Source: a virus. Taken from it: 30,175 nucleotides of DNA. Shown here piece after piece: positions 9,376 to 18,100 of the stretch. The notes beneath the pieces were generated by a model. It saw only the letters and a program-made list of their open reading frames with translations. It had not been told where the DNA came from and did not search any database. Within the stretch, counting starts at the first letter, position 1, and each line of letters opens with the position of its first letter. The position numbers and the translations under genes are program-made. The DNA lies in IMG/VR virus record IMGVR_UViG_3300030103_003412, positions 6,858-37,032 of that record. One strand, given 5' to 3'.

Positions 9376-11844
9376 ATGGCAAATAAATACACAACAAGTC
9401 AACCAACAACAGTAGAGTTTTCTGGAGACAGCGTATCTGCTGGTACTTTGCAGTCTACTTACGACATAGTAATCACTCCAAACGCTGGTGAAGCTGTGCA
9501 GGCTAGTGATTTTTCTATAGGATCAACTTTACCAATAGAGGTTACAAATGTAACTTTTACCGATACAACAACTCCGCTAGATACTTCTAATAAAGTTATA
9601 GCAACTGTTACTTTAGCTCAATGGTTTACAATGCCAGCTAATGCCGAAACTATAGAAGTTGATATAGACGGAACTACACACAAGCCAAGAACAACGTCTT
9701 CTTTTCAACATAATCAAGAGGTAAAAGCTAATTCTACTTTAACGGTTACAGCGCCAACGGTTACTTCGCCTTTTACTTCTAGCGCGTCTACATCTACTAG
9801 TGGCAGTGTTAGCACTACAACCGTGTCTGTTGATTTGCAACACTTTCAAAAATCAAATATAGCTAGAGTAACTATAGCTGCAGCTGAAGGTTATTATTAT
9901 CCTACAGATCCTTACTATGAAATTAAATCTGATTTTGCAGATGATTTTAGCGAAACAATAGTAAGTAGAACTGTAGACGCATCAAACGAAAACTTACGCT
10001 TATTAAGATCTATTGTTTATGATTTGTTTTTTGAAATGGATGATATACCTGTTGCTACTGATATTGGTAATAGAATAATATGGCACGTTCCAACTCCAGT
10101 TGAAGACCCTGTATATAGAACTTGTATTTATAATGTTAATTATGATAGTCATAAAGATAACGATATAATAGAATCTAAAAATCAAAATCTTGTTTTAAAC
10201 GTTTTTGGAAAAGAAAACTCAACGTATAATATAAAAATAGAAAACGCGAACGGTTTTTCATATGATTTTGATACAAACACTTTTACTAGCTCATTAACTA
10301 TTTCTTCTGAACAAACTATACTTTCAAAAAGTAGATCTTTACTTCAAGATAATAAATATCCTTCAATATTATCTACAAGAGCTTATAAAGAAGGAAACTC
10401 AAACCAACATATAATTAGTATACCTGCTTTTAAAAGAGAAATAGCTTATACTAATTTTTATAAAACAACTGTAACTCCAACTGGTTCAACAACTACTTCT
10501 GCAGATAGCACGGATCAAACGCCTTACGTCATAACACTTCACCAACTTGGAGAAGTTGACGTTATTGTTGGAATATCTGGCACATCTTTAGCTAGTAGTG
10601 TTGCTGCTAGTGTTAATGTTCCTAATGACACTATAAAAACAATGAATAATTTACCTGCTCTTTCATTTTTACAAAAAGTTGAAGCAGATAGTAACTACGA
10701 TAACTTTCCAGTAAATAGTTACTACGGAATAAAAGCTAATGTACAAAAAAACGGGTATTTTACAACGTCACAAGTTTTAAGTTACACAATAACTGATACT
10801 GTAGATGGCGCTTTTAGTGGTACGACTATGGTAGTAGATAATGGCCGTTCTGCTAGTAAGATACAAGTAGGAGATACTATTGTTGACAGTACAAATGGTA
10901 GAATAGCAGCTGGTACAACTATAGCGGCTACTTTTCTTGATGCTGGCGCAACGGCTGGTGTTACAGCTAGTGACAAGCATTACACGCTTAGTCAAGCTCC
11001 TTCAAGTGAGGTTGCCGATGGATCTACTATAACTTTTACAAGAACAGTTGGAATATCTAGACAACCACAAATTACTGATTTTTCAACTACAGGTACCGAT
11101 GCGTTTTTAAACGGCGTTAGTATTATAGAGCCTAGCAATTACGGTGCTAGTGGCTCTCAAACTTATGGTGTAGCTCATGTTGTAAAAGAAGACGTTAGTA
11201 ATAGTAATATAGTAAAGCTATCACAAGATGATGATACTGATTTTTCAAATATAGTTTTTGGTATGACTATTGAGTCTAAAGATTATTCTCAAGCAGATTG
11301 TAAAGTTGTTAACACTCCAAGTGTAGGAACAGATGGAGTTGTAATCTTAGACAAAAACGTTACTCTTTTAAAAGATCAAGAAGTTTATTTTACAGCTGAT
11401 GGTCTTCAAGTTGAGATATCAGAGTTGGAAGTTACAGGTGCTGGTACAGCTACGCCTAAATTAAATATAACAGGTTGTGTTAAGAGAGCTAGCTCAGTTA
11501 ACACGATAACGCTTTTAGTGTTATCAAACTTTATAACAGCTTACAACGCTCCAGCCGCTGGAGCTTTTACGGCTTCTGTTAGCTTTGGAGATGTAATAGA
11601 AATAAATCCAAGAAGTGCTTGTACTGGTCATACAGGAGAGTTAACAATACGCACGGCAAGTGTAACCGGAGGTAAAGGTACTACACTACAAGACTTTGTT
11701 ACCATAATAAACGATGGACAAGCTATATCTTATATAGCGCCTCAAACAGGAACGGTTGGAGCAACATCATCAATAACCTATGCTGTTAACGATGGTATAA
11801 ACACTAGCTCAGACGCAACAATAACAGTAACATTTATAGATTAA
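9376..11844 (+). CDS. Ser/Thr-rich fibre-like virion protein with Ig-like C-terminus
   Basis: 822 residues, extremely rich in Thr, Ser, Val and Asn, nearly free of Trp and Cys. It starts 2 bases after the tail-hub gene. The body is predicted all-beta, with a low-complexity Thr/Ser linker near 125-150. Around 475-555 there is a segment of the kind found in phage fibres and adhesins (VGDTIVDSTNGRIAAGTTIA, then a TLSQAPSSEVADGSTITFT-like strand). The C-terminal 100 residues (ELTIRTASVTGGKGTTLQDF, then ISYIAPQTGTVGATSSITYA and VNDGI) look like a cadherin/Ig-type beta-sandwich. The likely role is an appendage of the tail, either a fibre or a spike accessory binding the cell surface. No catalytic motif is seen, and no chaperone gene is obvious. 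Confidence 0.6.
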   Translation: MANKYTTSQPTTVEFSGDSVSAGTLQSTYDIVITPNAGEAVQASDFSIGSTLPIEVTNVTFTDTTTPLDTSNKVIATVTLAQWFTMPANAETIEVDIDGTTHKPRTTSSFQHNQEVKANSTLTVTAPTVTSPFTSSASTSTSGSVSTTTVSVDLQHFQKSNIARVTIAAAEGYYYPTDPYYEIKSDFADDFSETIVSRTVDASNENLRLLRSIVYDLFFEMDDIPVATDIGNRIIWHVPTPVEDPVYRTCIYNVNYDSHKDNDIIESKNQNLVLNVFGKENSTYNIKIENANGFSYDFDTNTFTSSLTISSEQTILSKSRSLLQDNKYPSILSTRAYKEGNSNQHIISIPAFKREIAYTNFYKTTVTPTGSTTTSADSTDQTPYVITLHQLGEVDVIVGISGTSLASSVAASVNVPNDTIKTMNNLPALSFLQKVEADSNYDNFPVNSYYGIKANVQKNGYFTTSQVLSYTITDTVDGAFSGTTMVVDNGRSASKIQVGDTIVDSTNGRIAAGTTIAATFLDAGATAGVTASDKHYTLSQAPSSEVADGSTITFTRTVGISRQPQITDFSTTGTDAFLNGVSIIEPSNYGASGSQTYGVAHVVKEDVSNSNIVKLSQDDDTDFSNIVFGMTIESKDYSQADCKVVNTPSVGTDGVVILDKNVTLLKDQEVYFTADGLQVEISELEVTGAGTATPKLNITGCVKRASSVNTITLLVLSNFITAYNAPAAGAFTASVSFGDVIEINPRSACTGHTGELTIRTASVTGGKGTTLQDFVTIINDGQAISYIAPQTGTVGATSSITYAVNDGINTSSDATITVTFID

Positions 11845-11848
11845 TAAT

Positions 11849-12205
11849 ATGCCTATAGCAAGTTTAACATTCACAACCCCAATACAAGTTTCAGTTCAAG
11901 CTGGAGACTTAATATTATATTGCAACCCAACTACAACGGCTAACTTTAGTACAGCTTCTCAATCAGATGTTGTAGCTATTGGACCATGTTTATCTGTCAG
12001 CGCTGATAGATTAAGCATGACTGTAGAACATGATGCAAGCGTTGTCTTGCCTTTACCTACTAGTTTTATACTGTTTAGTAAAGATAAATATTCAAACCCA
12101 AGTGGCTTATTAGGTTATTTTGCTGAAGTTTGTTTTAAAAACAACTCTACGACAGAAGCAGAGCTATTTGGTATCAACGCAGATGCTTTTATAAGTAGTA
12201 AATAA
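11849..12205 (+). CDS. Small structural protein of unknown function
   Basis: 118 residues, predicted mostly beta, no signal peptide. Its C-terminal third (LLGYFAEVCFKNNSTTEAEL followed by FGINADAFISSK) follows a pattern I recall from small proteins near tail genes of marine phages: an alternating strand, then KNN/D-x-x-x-AELF and a terminal E/A-F-x-SSK. It lies 4 bases after the fibre-like gene and before a 40-base gap, so it ends a compact tail-fibre transcript segment. A role as a small tail or baseplate decoration protein is inferred only from position and composition. Confidence 0.55.
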   Translation: MPIASLTFTTPIQVSVQAGDLILYCNPTTTANFSTASQSDVVAIGPCLSVSADRLSMTVEHDASVVLPLPTSFILFSKDKYSNPSGLLGYFAEVCFKNNSTTEAELFGINADAFISSK

Positions 12206-12245
12206 ATAGCAAAAACTGTGATTATATAGACATAAATTAAATAAA

Positions 12246-12722
12246 ATGTCTAAAAAAGAGGTTAAAAAAAATAAATCTAAATTATTAGTTACTAATAAAG
12301 AAAAAGTATTAGAACTTGAAAAAGCATTAATAGATATAGCTGACGGTGAAATGATTGTCACAGAACATGATACAAAAGTTTTTCCTTTAAAACATACGTT
12401 TGCAGATGGTATTTACGTTAGGCAAATGTCTATGGAAGAAGGAAGTTGTGTTATTGGTGCGATACATAATCATTTGCATGTTTGGTTTTTATTAACAGGC
12501 TGTATATCTGTAGCAACAGAAGATGTTATAGAAGATTATATTGCGCCTTGCTATGTTGTTGCAACACCTGGTACAAAAAGAGTTATATATGCTAACGAAG
12601 ACTCTATATTTGTTAATATACATAAAAACCCTAACAACAATAAAAATATAGAAGAATTAGAAAAAGAAATAGTGTCTGCAAGTTATGAAGAATACGAAGA
12701 ATACATTAATAAAAATAAATAA
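12246..12722 (+). CDS. Cupin-fold protein
   Basis: 158 residues. After a Lys-rich first 20 residues, the core (about 50-135) has the alternating beta-strand pattern of a single cupin barrel. The first cupin motif is visible as GAIHNHLHVWFLLTG (71-85) with His74, His76 and His78 as candidate metal ligands, and the second as YIAPCYVVATPGTKRVIYA with the usual Pro-Gly turn. The Glu often found four residues after the HxH pair is replaced by an aromatic stretch, so metal binding or enzyme activity is uncertain. Similar small cupins occur in late regions of marine phages with unknown purpose; a structural role or a sugar/small-molecule-binding role is possible. The C-terminal tail is acidic and helical. 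A 40-base A/T-rich gap precedes it, and the next gene starts 3 bases later. Confidence 0.7.
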   Translation: MSKKEVKKNKSKLLVTNKEKVLELEKALIDIADGEMIVTEHDTKVFPLKHTFADGIYVRQMSMEEGSCVIGAIHNHLHVWFLLTGCISVATEDVIEDYIAPCYVVATPGTKRVIYANEDSIFVNIHKNPNNNKNIEELEKEIVSASYEEYEEYINKNK

Positions 12723-12725
12723 ATT

Positions 12726-13358
12726 ATGTCGTTTATAATAGTAGGGATAGCTGCCGCAGCTGGTGTAGCAAAAATAGCTGTAGCAATGTCTGGTAGAAAA
12801 AAAAGAATAAGAGAGCAAAAAGCTGCAATGAGAGAAATGCAAGCGCGTAAACGTGATTACGAAGCTTTGCAGTTTACAAATCCTTATGCCGACATGGAAA
12901 ACACTATGGAAGATCTAACTGTTAACACACAACAAGCGGAGTTTCAAAAACAGCAAATACAACAACAGCAAGCGGCAACACTTAGAGGTATGCAAGGTGC
13001 TGCTGGAGGTTCTGGTATAGCTGGTTTAGCACAAGCAATGGCTAATCAAGGCGCATTAGCTGCACAAAGAGCATCAGCTTCTATAGGCATGCAAGAACAA
13101 AGAAACCAAATGGCAGCTGCTCAAGAGCAAGGTAGGTTAGATACTTTAGAGGCTCAAGGTGTTATGAGACAAGAGAACTTACAAAAAAGTAAAACAGAAA
13201 CATTACTTGGTATGTCACAACAAAGAAAAGCAGCAGCAGATGCAGCTAGAGCAAGAGCAAAACAACAAGTTATGTCTGGTATTGGTACTATTGGTTCTGC
13301 TGGTGTAATGGCAGGTCAAGCTTACAATGCTGGTGAAAAGCCTTTCTGGAAAAAATAA
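12726..13358 (+). CDS. Small internal virion (ejection) protein
   Basis: 210 residues. A hydrophobic Ala-rich start (SFIIVGIAAAAGVAKIAVAM, 2-21) is followed by a basic patch (RKKRIREQK) and a long Ala/Gln/Met-rich coiled-coil-like helix. The segment QFTNPYADMENTMEDLTVNT is a conserved feature of small internal virion proteins in many marine podovirus-like phages, along with a glycine-rich hinge (RGMQGAAGGSGIAGLAQAMA). Composition and order (small Ala/Gln protein, charged coiled-coil protein, giant protein) match the T7 gp14-gp15-gp16 style of ejection cassette, in which such proteins leave the capsid first and build a channel across the envelope. That analogy is inferred; no direct homology to T7 is claimed. 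It ends with a basic FWKK tail. Confidence 0.66.
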   Translation: MSFIIVGIAAAAGVAKIAVAMSGRKKRIREQKAAMREMQARKRDYEALQFTNPYADMENTMEDLTVNTQQAEFQKQQIQQQQAATLRGMQGAAGGSGIAGLAQAMANQGALAAQRASASIGMQEQRNQMAAAQEQGRLDTLEAQGVMRQENLQKSKTETLLGMSQQRKAAADAARARAKQQVMSGIGTIGSAGVMAGQAYNAGEKPFWKK

Positions 13359-13365
13359 TAAAACT

Positions 13366-15144
13366 ATGGCAAAAAATAAAAAGAAAAAGACAAGCCCTTT
13401 TGGCGTAAACCAAGCTTTAATAGACGGCGCTAAAGCTGCTAACTACATGACTGGAGGCTCAACTAGTTTGTCTAGTGGAGAAGCTGACTTAGACGCTCTA
13501 ACAGACCCTATAATGGATGCCATAAAAGGAGATTACTTAGGATTAAAAGAAAAAAAGAAAGTAAAAGAACCAACACAAGAAGAAGAAGAAGTAACAGATA
13601 AAGATTTAGAACTAGAATTATTAAGTGAAGATGATCTTACTAAAACACTTAAAGATTTAAATCCAGATAAAAAAGACGAAATTGATAATGATACTGAAGT
13701 TAATGAATCTAATCAAAATATTAAAGATTTAGAAGAAAACGTTAAAAACGCAACAGAAGAAGGTTTAAAAAATATATTCAAAAAAAGAAATTATTTAAAA
13801 GAATATGAAGAAGGTTCTGATAAGCGAAAAGAATATAGAAAAAATATAAATGTAAAAAGACAAGAGTTAAGAAATACTAAAGATCCAAAAAAGAAAGATG
13901 CGCTTAGAGAGGATATAAGAAAAATGGAAAAAACAGTAAATAGAAAAATGCTGTTAGTTACTATGCCAGATGGTAGTAAGCAAAAAATGACTAGAGATGA
14001 GTTTTTAAATTTACAAAAAGAAAAAAATATTACAAGCTACAGAGGTAAAAAGTCTGATGAGAATAGAATTTATCAAGGTAGTTATTTTAGTGATTCGCCA
14101 ACTACGGCTAGAGAAGAAATACTAAGCTCTTCGCTAAAAAGAAAAAATTCTAATGGCGAAAGTCCATTTGCTTATAAAGAAAGAATTAATGATAATACAC
14201 CTATGTATCAAGTTGAAGAAGTAGATAAAGACTTTGACGTGCCTGAAGGTGTTGTTGGTGGCGGTACTTTACCTGAGGTTAAAATTGAAGGAGATGCTTT
14301 TGATTTAATGAAAAAATATGGTTCTGCAAATGCTGAAGATTATATTAACGAAATGCAAATTATTGGAGATGAAAAACCTCCACAGTTATTAGGCGCTTCT
14401 GCTTCTGAAGCTGTAACAGAGTTTATGACTAGACAAAAAGAAGAGTTAAATATAATAAAACAACAAAAGAAAGGTGATTTACAAAGTCAAGAAATAATAA
14501 ACAACGTTAAAAGGCTTTCTACTAATATGAATAAAATCGGTGATTTTATAGAAGAGCAAATAACGAGTATTGATGAAAAAAGCGAGTCAAACGGTTCTTC
14601 TGTAGCTGGTAGATATTTAAGAGACGTTTTGTTAACTAAAAAAACAGATGAAGAAGGTAAACCACTAACAACAATGATGGTTGATAATAAAAATGATTTA
14701 GCTATAAAATTTAGAGATACTGAAGGCATTTATTCTTTAAACTCTATAAAAAAAGATATATTTCCTAAAGCTTATAAATCTTTTGAAACTTTAAGCCAAG
14801 GAATGTCTAGCGTTAAAGATGAAGCTACTTCAGGTTTGCCTTTTAATGAAGATGCTGCTAAATCTTTAATAAACAACGCTTTGAAAAACGAAAAAGAAAT
14901 ATTATCAGTTGTTCATGATGAAGAAAGTCCATTTTATCAATTTTTAAATGATTTTGCTGATAAATTTCCAAATGCAAACATGGATTTTATGCACATAGAC
15001 TCTCCTAATTATTCTCCTGACGATCTATCTGTGTTGGTTAAAGACTACGCTTTAAGAAAATTTATGGAACAATATAAAATATATAGTCCTAAGCAAAAAA
15101 ATGAAGACTTAACACCAGAACAATTAATAGAAAAATATAGTTAA
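13366..15144 (+). CDS. Charged coiled-coil protein, probable internal virion/ejection component
   Basis: 592 residues from the ATG at 13366, which lies 7 bases after the previous stop and has the A-rich leader usual here. An in-frame ATG at 13327 would add 13 residues but would overlap the previous gene by 32 bases, so I reject it. The N-terminus is strongly basic (AKNKKKK). Residues about 60-220 are highly charged Lys/Glu coiled coil, and the C-terminal half is helical and more globular, with no catalytic motif. Residues 302-310 read LPEVKIEGD, and the next protein has PEVKITGD at 94-101, a shared short motif. It abuts the giant ejection-like gene with no gap (TAA then ATG). A channel-forming or scaffolding ejection protein is the best guess. 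Confidence 0.58.
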   Translation: MAKNKKKKTSPFGVNQALIDGAKAANYMTGGSTSLSSGEADLDALTDPIMDAIKGDYLGLKEKKKVKEPTQEEEEVTDKDLELELLSEDDLTKTLKDLNPDKKDEIDNDTEVNESNQNIKDLEENVKNATEEGLKNIFKKRNYLKEYEEGSDKRKEYRKNINVKRQELRNTKDPKKKDALREDIRKMEKTVNRKMLLVTMPDGSKQKMTRDEFLNLQKEKNITSYRGKKSDENRIYQGSYFSDSPTTAREEILSSSLKRKNSNGESPFAYKERINDNTPMYQVEEVDKDFDVPEGVVGGGTLPEVKIEGDAFDLMKKYGSANAEDYINEMQIIGDEKPPQLLGASASEAVTEFMTRQKEELNIIKQQKKGDLQSQEIINNVKRLSTNMNKIGDFIEEQITSIDEKSESNGSSVAGRYLRDVLLTKKTDEEGKPLTTMMVDNKNDLAIKFRDTEGIYSLNSIKKDIFPKAYKSFETLSQGMSSVKDEATSGLPFNEDAAKSLINNALKNEKEILSVVHDEESPFYQFLNDFADKFPNANMDFMHIDSPNYSPDDLSVLVKDYALRKFMEQYKIYSPKQKNEDLTPEQLIEKYS

Positions 15145-18100
15145 ATGGAAGAATTAAAAATTATTGTTGCTAAAGCTCAAGCAGCAGGTGAGTCCGAAGA
15201 GACTATAAAAACTATAATAGAAGCTTATAAAGCTTCAAATCCTGCTCAATTTCAGTCTCCTGTAGTGGGAAAGACGAACGGCTCTCAGAAAACCGATGTG
15301 ACTGTAGAGCCTCAAACTGTATCGAAAGATACGGTATCAACGTCGGAAAGTACTTCTTCGGAATCACAAAAAATATCTGATACTTGGGTTGATGCTGAAG
15401 GTAACCCGGTAACATTTGAATATCCTGAAGTAAAGATTACTGGTGATACTAAAGAAGAAGAAATACCTGAAATACAAGAAAAAAATAAAAAAAGTATAGT
15501 AGATGCTATAAAAGATGTAAACATATACAAAGGATACACTTTAAGAGATTTATTTGGTAAAGATGAAGAAGAAGAAAAAGAAATAGTAGAAGAACAAAAA
15601 CCTCTTGATATAAGTACTATTGAGGCAGAAACAGCTACAACCGCAGTGCCTGAACCAATAATACCTGAAGTTACAGAAGAAGAGTATGTGCCAAATTATT
15701 TTTTCAACGAAACAACTGGTAAAGTAGAATCAGATAGACCAACAGCTGAAGACATGCCAAAAATACTTGACATTTTAAAAGAAGATGAAAAGAGCATGCC
15801 TGAACCAAAACCAGAGCTAGCAACCACGTTTGCTGGAGATGCAATTACGCTTGCTGGAGATGTTGCTGGTGGTCTTAAAAAAATATCTAAAATGGCTATA
15901 AATCTTTATAATAGCCCTGAAGAACGAAAAGAAACTATAGATCAAGTGGGTATAATGAAGGATAACTTTGACAACAACATGGTTCATTGGATGCAAAGCT
16001 TATATATTGATACCGCAACGTTGTTAGAAAAAAGTTTGATAAATTTATCTCCATACACCAGTGGTAGAACCGGAATAACCGCAATGGATGCTTTAGTTAC
16101 AGGTAAAAAACATGGTGAAGCCGTTTGGTTTGGGCCTAAAGGCCAACTTTTGCCTGTAAATGATAAAACGCTTACTAATAAAGAAAAAGCAGAACAAGGT
16201 TATGAATTAATATACAAAGAATCTGGAGTACGAGTAGGTGATCATTATAGAAATCATATAATGGACAAGTACCAATACTTACTTGAAGTAGAAGCTTTAA
16301 AAAAGCAAACTAATGTTAGTGTTAGTCTTGGTTATAAAGAAAATGATCCTTCTAAATTTTTTGGTGGAATAATTAATGCTTTTTGGAGTTTCGGTGAAAC
16401 TATGGCTCCAGCGATAGCTACGTGGGGTTGGAGTTTAATACCTCAAATAACTGCTCCTATGTTTACTTCATATAACAGAGAGAAAGCTAAAAGATTATAT
16501 CCTAATCTTACTGAAGCAGAAGCAATTTCAGAGTTAATACGTAACGATCAGCAAGATGTTGTTGTGCCTAATCTTTTAGGTATATTTGCGGGTAGCCTTG
16601 AGCGTGTTGGTTATAAAGGTGTTATGAACGCAATGCGGTTAAATAGAGGTACGTTTAGTTCTACTGTTGGCGCTATTATATTTGGTGGACAAAGAGAAGG
16701 TTTCACAGAGTGGAATCAAACTGGTATAGAAACATTAAACGAAGCTATAGCGCAAGGTAAAAGTCTAACGGAAGCGTTTAGTATGGCTTGGGCTAAAATG
16801 GCAGGTCCTGAAGGTCTTGAAGCTTACTTACAAGGTATGCTTGCTGGTACAGGTGTATCTGGTCTTGGTAACTTAGCTCATAGAGCGTTAAGATCAGACG
16901 TTGCAACTATTAAAGATTTTAATACTCATGTTAGAACAATGAGTGATTTACAGGTTAAAATAAATCAAGAACCAAACAAATCAAATAGAGACAGATTACA
17001 AAAAAGACTAGATGCTTCTAAATTAGAAATAATTAAAATAATTAACAAAACTTCTAAAATAAAAAGTTATTTAACAGAAGCAGAACAACAAGATTTAGAT
17101 TTATTAATGCAAGAGTATGATGGCGTAAAAGCAGCTTATAATCAAGAATATTCAGACGCTTTTAAAGGCGTACTTGGTTTTGCTAAAGATCAAGGTATAA
17201 CACTAGAGCAAGCATTGCAAGAAAATTATCCTAAATTATATGATAATTGGTTAAATACAAGTAAAGAGTTAAATGATCAAGCGAAAAGAATACTTGACGA
17301 TATAGATGTAATACGTAAAAGAGGTAACGAAAGACTTATAGATGCTGGTGTTGAAAATGCTAAAGGAGTTATTACAGAAGATGGTGTAGAAGTTTTTGAA
17401 ACAGAACAACAATTACAAGATTATTTAGATGATCCTGCTAATCAAGATATTTTTGAAAAAGAAAGAAAACGTAGAGAAATGTCTCTTACAGATTTAAAGA
17501 ACTTATACAAAAAATCAGATGGTTGGTATGTTAGAAGTCAAGATAAAGTATATGTAAACAAGCCTAGAGCTATAGAAGTTGGCGCTGTGTCAGTTGTTGA
17601 GCATGAAGTTGCTCATTATTTATTTAACAAAAAACTATATGTTGGTGGCGAATTAACCCAAAAAGGTAAAGAAACGCTTAATAATTTTATAAATGCTTTA
17701 CCTATTAGTGTATTTAAAGACATAACAGACAAGCTTAGCTCAAGCAAAGCTTATATTTTAAGTGATCCAAATATAAAAGAAGAGTATATGAATTTTTATA
17801 TAGATGGTCTTAGAAATGGTTCTTACAAGCCAAACAAAAGAGCTTTAAATATTTTAGGTGATGATGTTTTAGGTTTATTAAAAGCAAATGGTTATGATTT
17901 AAATATTAAATTTAATAATATACAAGACATTATAAACTGGGCTACTAGTTATGTTGATAATATAAGAAACGGTAAAATAGTTACAAACAAAAGAGAGCCA
18001 GAAACAACCGCAACAAACGTTTCGTTAAGCTTAACAGAGTTAGAAGAACCTGTTAAAAAACTAGGTAGAACTAATCAAGATGCTTGGAATAATGGCGGTG

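Noticed and set aside
13327-13365. Upstream ATG start for the charged coiled-coil protein
   Set aside because: It would overlap the coding end of the previous gene by 32 bases. The ATG at 13366 has the A-rich leader seen at other starts and gives the basic AKNKKKK beginning.
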